From the NCBI GenBank assembly GCA_934654795.1, contig CAKUGT010000001.1, positions 80,909 to 144,908 on the forward strand: 64,000 bases of DNA, given 5' to 3'. Every line of letters begins with the position of its first letter. Positions within the stretch are counted from its first letter, which is position 1. Shown piece by piece: positions 51,365-58,168 of this stretch. The translations under genes and the position numbers were made by a program. The notes beneath the pieces are model-generated. The model searched no databases. It was not told the origin of the DNA and was given only the letters and a program-made list of their open reading frames with translations. The stretch is from an uncultured Collinsella sp. Lineage in GTDB: Bacteria > Actinomycetota > Coriobacteriia > Coriobacteriales > Coriobacteriaceae.

Positions 51365-51485
51365 TAAGTGAGTAGACTTTTTGCAATATCGCGAGCGCAT
51401 GACTTTTGCGCAAGGGCTTTACCTGCGGTTTTATTTCTTCCTATGCAGACTGTGCTCGGCTATTGCCAAAAAGTCTACTCACTTA
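51365..51485. repeat. Long inverted repeat between the helicase and trmB
   Basis: TAAGTGAGTAGACTTTTTGCAATA (51365-51388) pairs with TATTGCCAAAAAGTCTACTCACTTA (51461-51485) apart from one bulged base, around a 72-base middle. This is the main structure of the 310-base gap 51243-51552, in which I find no gene. It lies in the divergent/tandem gap before the helicase promoter. Confidence 0.8.
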
Positions 51486-51552
51486 GATTTGAGGACCGTC
51501 CGTCGGCGCCTATTTGCCGCTTGGTTGCCGGCGTAGCGACCGCCAAAAGCCC

Positions 51553-52392
51553 CTATGACTCCTGCGGCAGGCGCTTCTTGCCCTTGCGGGCGCGGTTCTT
51601 AAAGTTCTCGACGGCCTCTTCCATACCCAGAGGTACATAGGTGAGCTCATCGAGGTTTTCGGGCAGGTAGCACGCAAGGCTTTGCTCCTGCGCTCGGCCT
51701 GCTGCGAGCTGCTCTTCGGTAGGCTGCTCGCCGGGTGTGGCGCAAATGCCGTAGACGACGGCACCCATCTCGCGCGTGCGGCGCTCGTATTCGGTCTCGG
51801 GATGCTCGGGATGGTCGCGGCGGACATCGTCGCTTACCCAAAGCGTGTCGTAGCCGGCCGCGGCAAACTGCCCCAGGGCGTAGTCGCGCAATGGCTTGCT
51901 GTCGGTGCGCAGCGTGACGGTAGTGTCGGCTGAAAAGAGCGGGCGATAGAGCATCAGATGGTCGACATGGACGAGTCGTTTTTTGGCGTACTTGGCCTTG
52001 GGCTGCGGCGTGGGAAAGTTGATGGAGATGGCATCGAGCTCGCCTGCGGCAAACAGCTGCGGCAGCGATGAGGCGCCTCGGGGCAGCACAAGCGCATTGG
52101 GCAGCTCCTGCTCGCAAATCTTCTGGGCGGCATAGGCAATGCAGATGGGCTCCTGGTCCATGCCGATAAAGAGCGTGTCGGGCTCACGGTGGGCTCGCTC
52201 AACCAGATAGGTGCCTTTGCCGCAGCCCAGATCTAGGTGAAGGCGGGCGAAGGGCTTGCCACCAGCCGGCGTACATGCTTCACGCCAATGACCGGCATAG
52301 CTCTCGGGGTTCGTCTCGATGGCATCGGCGTAGCGCTCCAGGCGCTCCTCGAGCACAAAGTTCTTAGGCGTGCGAACGTGGACGGCTCCCAT
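51553..52392 (-). CDS. trmB: tRNA (guanine-N7-)-methyltransferase
   Basis: 279 residues. TrmB adds a methyl group to N7 of G46 in tRNA using SAM. The Rossmann loop is 'LHLDLGCGKGTYLV', the next strand ends 'FIGMDQEP', and the tRNA-binding/active-site segment 'AISINFPTPQPKAKYAKKRLVH' holds the family's N-F/P-D/T-P-x-P-K-x-x-H-x-K-R-R-(L/I) motif with FPTPQPK here (Asp replaced by Thr). The latter part 'LRTDSKPLRDYALGQF' is also typical. AAGGAGCC precedes the ATG. It is about 40 residues longer than E. coli TrmB. It lies between two other RNA- or nucleic acid-related genes. Confidence 0.93.
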   Translation of the reverse strand: MGAVHVRTPKNFVLEERLERYADAIETNPESYAGHWREACTPAGGKPFARLHLDLGCGKGTYLVERAHREPDTLFIGMDQEPICIAYAAQKICEQELPNALVLPRGASSLPQLFAAGELDAISINFPTPQPKAKYAKKRLVHVDHLMLYRPLFSADTTVTLRTDSKPLRDYALGQFAAAGYDTLWVSDDVRRDHPEHPETEYERRTREMGAVVYGICATPGEQPTEEQLAAGRAQEQSLACYLPENLDELTYVPLGMEEAVENFKNRARKGKKRLPQES

Positions 52393-52505
52393 GAGGCTCC
52401 TTGGTCATAGGTATGGAACGCGTGGCTGCACGTTCCGGTGATGGGTTAGAGGGGGGGCGATTTGCCCGAAAGTTGCGGTGCGGCTCGGCGGCAAGTCGCC
52501 GATTT

Positions 52506-53378
52506 CTACAGGCGCTTGAGAATCACATAGCGGTTGAGCTCGCCGCTGCGACCATCGGCATGGAAACGCTCAAGCTCGCGCACGGGGACCTCGCCGCTCT
52601 TGTAGAACGTACGGACTCCGCGCACCAGGTCGGTGATCTGCTGATCGTCAAAGTGATGGCAATAGCGGTAGGCATGGCGGTCGTTTTGCCAGCCGATGAG
52701 GTGGTCGCCGGCTTCAAACTGCGCGGAATCGTAACCCTCAAACGGCGGGGTGAGCTCGGCGCGGGCCTCGGCGCGAACGGCCTTGCGCGCCATGCGCTCG
52801 TCATTCATAAACTCCCAAAAGCTGATGGCGATGATGCCGCCCGGGCGCGTCTGGCGTACTAGGGCGTCGAGCACGCGAACGCGGTACTCGCACGACGGCA
52901 CGTGGTGCATAAAGCCAAAGCAGACCGAGATGTCGGCGAGCGGGGCGTCGAAAAGCACGTCGGGTGTCTCGGCGGGGTTGAGCTTCATGAGGGCATCGAG
53001 CACATCGAGCTCCTGGAAGTGCAGGTTGGGGATGCGCAGGGCGTGGCCGCGCGCATCGATGGCCAGGTCTTGGCACGAGTCGACGCCGTAGAACTCAAAC
53101 GGGCAGCTGGCGTCTGCCGAGGGGTTTGCGCCATCGACGCCCTTGGCGGCAAGTGCGCCGCCGGCGGCAAAGTTCTCGAATCGCATGTTGCCACAGGCAA
53201 GATCGAAGACGCGGACGGGATGCTCGATGGTGGCGACGTCGAGCTGTCCGAGCGCGATGTCCATGGTGCGCACCCAGCCGGGCCACGGGGCCCGGCGCGT
53301 ATCGGAAAAGGAGGCGGAGTGCTCGCGATAGAACGTATTGTTGAGCTGGATGAGCGATGAGGCGAAATCGCGGTTCAC
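52506..53378 (-). CDS. Trm9/ALKBH8-like class I SAM methyltransferase
   Basis: 290 residues. The N-terminal 'FYREHSASFSDTRRAPWPGW' (residues about 17-35) closely follows the FSxTRxxPWP stretch of eukaryotic Trm9 and the ALKBH8 methyltransferase domain. 'VFDLACGNMRF' is the SAM loop, 'FYGVDSCQD' the next acidic motif, 'VCFGFMHHV' the active-site region, 'RPGGIIAISFW' motif post-II, and a C-terminal 'DHLIGWQ...YRYCHHF' matches the RYYHLF region of Trm9. In eukaryotes Trm9 makes mcm5U by methylating cm5U at the wobble position of tRNA. The start is a GTG with GGAGGGAG upstream. Elp3, which makes cm5U, lies 2 kb away on the other strand. Function in this organism is inferred. Confidence 0.85.
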   Translation of the reverse strand: MNRDFASSLIQLNNTFYREHSASFSDTRRAPWPGWVRTMDIALGQLDVATIEHPVRVFDLACGNMRFENFAAGGALAAKGVDGANPSADASCPFEFYGVDSCQDLAIDARGHALRIPNLHFQELDVLDALMKLNPAETPDVLFDAPLADISVCFGFMHHVPSCEYRVRVLDALVRQTRPGGIIAISFWEFMNDERMARKAVRAEARAELTPPFEGYDSAQFEAGDHLIGWQNDRHAYRYCHHFDDQQITDLVRGVRTFYKSGEVPVRELERFHADGRSGELNRYVILKRL

Positions 53379-53645
53379 GGCGCGGGACTCCCTCCGTTGG
53401 CGGTGCGGAATAAACAGTACGACCATACTACCGTTAACGCCGCAACGGGGACAACCAAGCTACGGGTCATTGCTTTGTTTGGACACATTTCCGCAGCTCA
53501 TATGTGCCCGCAACCGACGGTTGTCAAAAATCTCACTAGAATAGGTGGCATGCTTTTGGCGGTGGCGGATAGATTTTTAACTGTGCAAGGCGCCTTAAGA
53601 ACAAAAACGGTCCGGCGGCACGGCTGGCATCACATAGGAGGAACC

Positions 53646-54362
53646 ATGAATGTAGAAACTGCGCAGCGGCTCGCCGACCTTCGTCGCAGCAAGGGTTTTA
53701 GCCAAGAAGGGCTGGCACGAAAGCTGGGGCTGTCGCGCCAGGCGGTCAGTAAATGGGAGCGCGCGGAGAGCTCGCCCGATACCGAGAACCTGATCTCGCT
53801 CGCCAAGCTCTATGGCGTGAGTCTGGACGAGCTGCTCAATCCGAGCGACGAGATTGAGGACGATATCGAGTTTGAGAACGAGGACCGCGCCCGTCAGCGC
53901 GAGGCCGAGGCGGCAGAGCGCGCCCGTACCCATGAGGCGGCGGCACGCGCCACCGAGGCGGCAACACAGGCGAGTGACGCCGCCGCCAAGGCGGCGCAAG
54001 CGGCAAGCTGGAGTGCGCAGGCCGCCAATGCCGCTACGGCGCAGGCGACGAGTGGTGCTGCGGTTGGCTCGACTCCGGTGAAAGGCCCGTTCCAGTCGTT
54101 TCCGTATTGGGCCGTGTGCTGGCTGTTGTTCTTTTTGCTGATGTTCCTGTTTGGTGGCGCCCCCTTTGCCGCTCTGATTTTCTTTACGATCCCCATTTAT
54201 CACTGGGTGGCGCGTGCGCTCGATGGCGATTGGGCGCGCGGGGATATTCGGGTCGGTCCGGCGCCGGTGGACGCTAGTGCTCAGAATGTTTCCGCTCCGG
54301 TTGATGCTGACGTGGCTACCGCGACTACCGCTGAGCCGAGTGCCAAAGAAGGTGATGAATGA
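53646..54362 (+). CDS. XRE regulator with Ala-rich coiled coil and two membrane helices
   Basis: 238 residues. Residues 1-70 are an XRE helix-turn-helix ('LADLRRSKGFSQEGLARKLGLSRQAVSKWERAESSPD' pattern). Residues 90-150 are an Ala/Glu/Arg-rich helical stretch, 155-195 have two hydrophobic helices ('YWAVCWLLFFLLMFLFGGAPFAALIFF'), and the tail is acidic. The membrane-attached regulator probably responds to envelope conditions. GGAGG precedes the ATG. It overlaps the next gene by the TGATG junction, so the two make a pair; similar HTH-membrane proteins with DUF4097 partners are frequent in Gram-positive bacteria. Confidence 0.87.
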   Translation: MNVETAQRLADLRRSKGFSQEGLARKLGLSRQAVSKWERAESSPDTENLISLAKLYGVSLDELLNPSDEIEDDIEFENEDRARQREAEAAERARTHEAAARATEAATQASDAAAKAAQAASWSAQAANAATAQATSGAAVGSTPVKGPFQSFPYWAVCWLLFFLLMFLFGGAPFAALIFFTIPIYHWVARALDGDWARGDIRVGPAPVDASAQNVSAPVDADVATATTAEPSAKEGDE

Positions 54363-55258
54363 TGAAGCTTTCGCATGAATCCAAGGTACGCTTGGGCGTT
54401 GGCATCGGAGCGTTCGTGCTCATCATCGGACTTGTCTTTGGCATTTCGCGGCTATTGGCTCATTCCGATATGGTGCGTACGACCGGTATTCTATCTGGCA
54501 ATTTGTCTGATTTTGACGATATGTTTGACGACGATGATCTCTTGGATAGCGGTAACTATTCCGCTCGGCCTCAGCGGCTTTCGAGCGAAACGTTTGATGC
54601 CGACGCGTTCCAATCGCTCGACTTGGACGTGACGTCGGGCACGGTCGAGGTCAAACACGTCTCAGGCGGCCCGGTGCGTGTTATCGAAAGCGGTCGCGTT
54701 GCGAAGGGGACGTCTGCCTCTGATGCGGCTACCCGGAACCTTACTGAGGTCAAGGGCTCTACGCTCAAGATTAGTCAGTTCGACTACGATGATAAGCGCG
54801 CGATTGACCGCACAATTACCATTGAGCTGCCGCGAGATGTTGCGGATAACCTGGTGGGCATTACGGCGAATGTAGGATCGGGCGATCTGACGGTCACGGA
54901 CATTGCGTGTCATGACGTCAACCTGACTTTGGACTCGGGAGACATCGAGTTTGCGGGTACTGTAACCGACACCCTGAATGCCAAGGTAGGTTCGGGCGAT
55001 GTGACGTTCGAGCTCTACCAGGCCCCCGCGAAGTCGATGGACGTAAGCGTGGACTCGGGCGATGTGGAGATAACGGTTCCGAACTCTACGGGCTTTAAGG
55101 CGAGCCTCACCGTGGGCAGCGGTGACTTCGAGAGCGATTTCCTTCCGCTTGGCTACGATGGCGAGACCATATTGAATCTTGAATTCGACAACGGTGATAA
55201 GTCTGCCACGTATCGTTTTAAGGTCGGTTCGGGCGACATGTCGTTCGATCCGGAGTGA
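54359..55258 (+). CDS. DUF4097-family membrane-anchored beta protein
   Basis: 299 residues. One N-terminal membrane helix ('LGVGIGAFVLIIGLVFGISRLLA') is followed by an extracytoplasmic domain of repeated beta units with the pattern 'VGSGDLTVTDI', 'LDSGDIEFAG', 'VGSGDVTFELY' and 'VDSGDVEITVPN', the hallmark of DUF4097 proteins. The family is common beside LiaF/PspC-type envelope stress regulators. It is coupled to the upstream XRE-membrane gene through the overlapping ATG, and its function with that partner may be to sense or respond to envelope damage. The binding target is unknown. Confidence 0.86.
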   Translation: MMKLSHESKVRLGVGIGAFVLIIGLVFGISRLLAHSDMVRTTGILSGNLSDFDDMFDDDDLLDSGNYSARPQRLSSETFDADAFQSLDLDVTSGTVEVKHVSGGPVRVIESGRVAKGTSASDAATRNLTEVKGSTLKISQFDYDDKRAIDRTITIELPRDVADNLVGITANVGSGDLTVTDIACHDVNLTLDSGDIEFAGTVTDTLNAKVGSGDVTFELYQAPAKSMDVSVDSGDVEITVPNSTGFKASLTVGSGDFESDFLPLGYDGETILNLEFDNGDKSATYRFKVGSGDMSFDPE

Positions 55259-55304
55259 CATGCGGTTTTCGGAGATCGGTGCATATAGGCATGCTCTTTG
55301 ATGG

Positions 55305-55345
55305 AGGCGCCGGCGCCGAGGTTGGCTCCGGCGCCTTTGCCTTTA
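55305..55345 (+). terminator. Terminator before elp3
   Basis: AGGCGCCGG and CCGGCGCCT are perfect 9-base arms followed by TTGCCTTT. It separates the DUF4097 gene from elp3. Confidence 0.75.
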
Positions 55346-55355
55346 CAATGGGGAC

Positions 55356-57263
55356 ATGGAACAGATTATCTTGAACATACTCGAGGTCCTGCGTCGTGGC
55401 GAGGCCGTGGACGACAAGACCCTCGTCAAACTGATACATGCCGAGGCGCGCCGCGAGGGTGCCGACAAACGAGACCTGGCCAAGCGCCGACTGCTGCCGT
55501 TCTACCAGCGGGTTAAACGTGAGGAGCCGGCTCGTTGGGCGGCATGGAATGTCGATGCCGAGCTGGAGCGTCAGCTGCTGCAGGTGCTGCGCATGAAACC
55601 GCGCCGAACGGCCTCGGGCGTGGCGACCATTACCGTCATCACCAAGCCGTGGCCGTGCTCGGGCGATTGCCTGTTTTGCCCCAACGACCTGCGCATGCCC
55701 AAGAGCTATCTGCACGCCGAGCCGGCGTGTGCCCGTGCGGAGCAAAACTGCTTCGACCCGTATCTGCAGGTGAGTGCCCGTTTGACGGCGCTTTCGCAGA
55801 TGGGTCATGCGACCGATAAGATCGAGCTCATCGTGCTCGGTGGCACCTGGAGTGACTATCCGCAAGGCTATCAGACGTGGTTTATGTCGGAGCTCTTCCG
55901 CGCGCTCAATGACGATGCCGTCGCCGGCGTGGCGGCTAATCCCATGCTGGCGCGTCCGGGTATCAGTCGTGTCGAGGCGGGGCGTCTGCTCGATGACGCT
56001 CCCGCCGATGCCCTGCCGCCGGTGGTAGCGGGGCGTCGCGAGCGCTATCGGGCCGCCGGCATTGCGACAGACGAGGCCGAGCTCGCTGCCGGCGTTGCCG
56101 ACGAGCAGGAGCGTGTGGATGCTGCCGTTGGTGGCTATAACCGTGCGGTGCGAAAGCTCTATGGCCCCGGTGCGCCCTGGGGCGAGGTCGCCGAGTGGCA
56201 GACGGCGACGATGGAGGAGCTTGAGCGGCAGCAGCGCATCAACGAGACGGCGAAGCATCGCGTGGTGGGGCTCGTTATCGAGACGCGCCCCGATGCCGTA
56301 ACGCCGCAGGCGCTCACGCTCATCCGTCGTTTGGGCTGCACCAAGATTCAGATGGGCATCCAGAGTCTCGACCAGCACCTGCTCGATATCAACGAGCGTC
56401 GCATTTCGGTGGCGCAGATTGAACGGGCGTTTTCGCTTGCGCGCCTGTTTGGCTTTAAGATCCACGCGCATTTTATGCTCAACTTGCTGGGCGCCACGCC
56501 CGAGGGGGACAAGCGCGACTACGAGCACTTTATGACCGAGGGGGCCTTTATGCCCGACGAGGTCAAGGTCTATCCGTGTGCGCTCATCGAGGGCTCGCGT
56601 CTGGTGGGCTGCTACGAGCGTGGCAAGTGGCGACCCTATACCGAGGACGAGCTGCTCGATGTACTTGCCGACGACATTGTGGTGACGCCGGCGTTCTGCC
56701 GCATTAGCCGTATGATTCGTGACTTTAGCTCCGATGACATCATGGTAGGCAACAAGAAGCCCAACCTACGTCAGCTGGTCGAAAACCGCTTGACGGCTCG
56801 TGGAGAAGGCGCGACGGTGCGCGAGATCCGCTATCGCGAGATCAGCACGGCGGGGGCCGACCTGGACGAGTTGGCCCTTGACGAGAAAGTGGCGTACGAG
56901 ACGCCGGTGACGCACGAGCGCTTTTTGCAGTGGGTGACACCGCAGGGCAAAATCGCGGGCTTTTTGCGGTTGTCGCTGCCCGACCATGCGTTTGTAGCCG
57001 CGCATGCGGATGAATTGCCAACGACGCCGGACGAGGCGATGATTCGCGAGGTGCACGTGTATGGCATGGCGGCACGCGTGGGCGACCAGGGCCAGGCGGC
57101 GCAGCATCACGGGTTGGGGCGTCTGCTCGTGGAGCGTGCGTGCGAGATTGCCCGTGATGCGGGTTATGCGCGCATTAACGTGATTAGCGCGATCGGTACG
57201 CGCGAGTACTATCGCCATTTGGGTTTCTACGACCACGGACTCTATCTGCAAAAGGAGCTCTAG
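55356..57263 (+). CDS. elp3: Elp3: tRNA uridine-34 carboxymethyl(aminomethyl) radical SAM/GNAT enzyme
   Basis: 635 residues. A radical SAM core carries the three cluster cysteines at 101, 105 and 108 in 'PWPCSGDCLFCPND', followed by 'MPKSYL' as in other bacterial Elp3. The middle has 'IVLGGTWSDYPQGYQ', 'VIETRPDAV', and 'KIQMGIQSLDQ'. The C-terminal 140 residues are a GNAT acetyl-CoA-binding domain ('GLGRLLVERACEIARDAGY', 'REYYRHLGFYDHGLYL'). Elp3 uses acetyl-CoA and SAM to add a carboxymethyl group to C5 of wobble uridine in tRNA. It stands without the other Elongator subunits, as is usual in bacteria and archaea. No strong ribosome site is seen; start by family length. Confidence 0.94.
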   Translation: MEQIILNILEVLRRGEAVDDKTLVKLIHAEARREGADKRDLAKRRLLPFYQRVKREEPARWAAWNVDAELERQLLQVLRMKPRRTASGVATITVITKPWPCSGDCLFCPNDLRMPKSYLHAEPACARAEQNCFDPYLQVSARLTALSQMGHATDKIELIVLGGTWSDYPQGYQTWFMSELFRALNDDAVAGVAANPMLARPGISRVEAGRLLDDAPADALPPVVAGRRERYRAAGIATDEAELAAGVADEQERVDAAVGGYNRAVRKLYGPGAPWGEVAEWQTATMEELERQQRINETAKHRVVGLVIETRPDAVTPQALTLIRRLGCTKIQMGIQSLDQHLLDINERRISVAQIERAFSLARLFGFKIHAHFMLNLLGATPEGDKRDYEHFMTEGAFMPDEVKVYPCALIEGSRLVGCYERGKWRPYTEDELLDVLADDIVVTPAFCRISRMIRDFSSDDIMVGNKKPNLRQLVENRLTARGEGATVREIRYREISTAGADLDELALDEKVAYETPVTHERFLQWVTPQGKIAGFLRLSLPDHAFVAAHADELPTTPDEAMIREVHVYGMAARVGDQGQAAQHHGLGRLLVERACEIARDAGYARINVISAIGTREYYRHLGFYDHGLYLQKEL

Positions 57264-58142
57264 ATGAACAAGCCGAGTGTTTCTGCTGGCGTCGTTGCCG
57301 GCGTTGCTCTGGGAGCCGCGGCGCTTGGTGCGGCCGCCGTCGCTGTTCGTGCTGCCTGTCTGCAGGTTGCGCGAACCCGCAATGGGTTGGCGCGCGTGAA
57401 GCGCATGCACGATGAGAGCGGTGACGAGGTCCGTGTGCTCGTGCAAGGCGGCGTCTACCAAAGCGCAAGCTACGTTGGCGAGCGTTGGGCGGAGCCCGTC
57501 TTTGCGTACTATCGTACGTTTGACGACGTGTTTGAGGCCGAGGGCGCAATGCGTGACGCTTATGGTCACGGTATCGACCGCATGCTTATGCTGGGCGGCG
57601 GTGGGTTTGCCTATCCTAAGTTCGCTCTGATGTCACACGAGGGCTTGCGCATGGACGTCATCGAGTATGACGCAGAGATTACGCGTCTGGCGCGTCGCTG
57701 GTTCTACCTAGACGAGTTGGAGCGCGAGGCGGGCGATCGCCTACGGGTGATAACCGCTGAGGCGCGTTCGTATCTGGGTGTGACGAGCGTGGGCCATCGT
57801 CGCTACGACGTGGTCGCGAGCGATTGCTTCGGCGGTGCCGAGCCCGTACGCGCGCTGGCGACGGTTGAGGCGTTGCGGTTGGTGCGAGGTAGCCTGAACG
57901 CTGGGGGCATCTATGTTGCCAATATCGTGAGCGCGAACAAGGGGAGCGACGTGACGTTCCTGCGCGACTGCGCTGCCGCGGCGCTTGAGGTGTTCGCCCA
58001 TGCCTGGGTGGTCCCGTGTGGCGATGCGGAGTTCGGCGGCGAGGAGAACTACCTGCTCATCGCCAGCGACGGCGACTATGCCTTTGCCGAAGCCGTGCCC
58101 TTCGACGCTGGCTTCCTCGGCACTGCCCTCCACGACAAATAA
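57264..58142 (+). CDS. Membrane-anchored spermidine synthase-like protein
   Basis: 292 residues. A hydrophobic helix near the N-terminus ('AGVALGAAALGAAAVAVRAA') is followed by a Rossmann domain like that of polyamine aminopropyltransferases: 'RMLMLGGGGFAYPKFAL' (GGGxG type loop), 'MDVIEYDAEITRLARRWF', and 'RYDVVASDCFGGAEPV' with the D-x-F/C region for substrate. The catalytic tyrosine/aspartate set of true SpeE is not evident, so a SAM-using or polyamine-transfer role is uncertain. It starts directly after the elp3 stop codon with no gap and may be cotranscribed with it. Fused spermidine synthase-like proteins of unknown role are widespread. Confidence 0.8.
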   Translation: MNKPSVSAGVVAGVALGAAALGAAAVAVRAACLQVARTRNGLARVKRMHDESGDEVRVLVQGGVYQSASYVGERWAEPVFAYYRTFDDVFEAEGAMRDAYGHGIDRMLMLGGGGFAYPKFALMSHEGLRMDVIEYDAEITRLARRWFYLDELEREAGDRLRVITAEARSYLGVTSVGHRRYDVVASDCFGGAEPVRALATVEALRLVRGSLNAGGIYVANIVSANKGSDVTFLRDCAAAALEVFAHAWVVPCGDAEFGGEENYLLIASDGDYAFAEAVPFDAGFLGTALHDK

Positions 58143-58168
58143 GTCTCCCCGTCCCAAAAAGACTGGTC

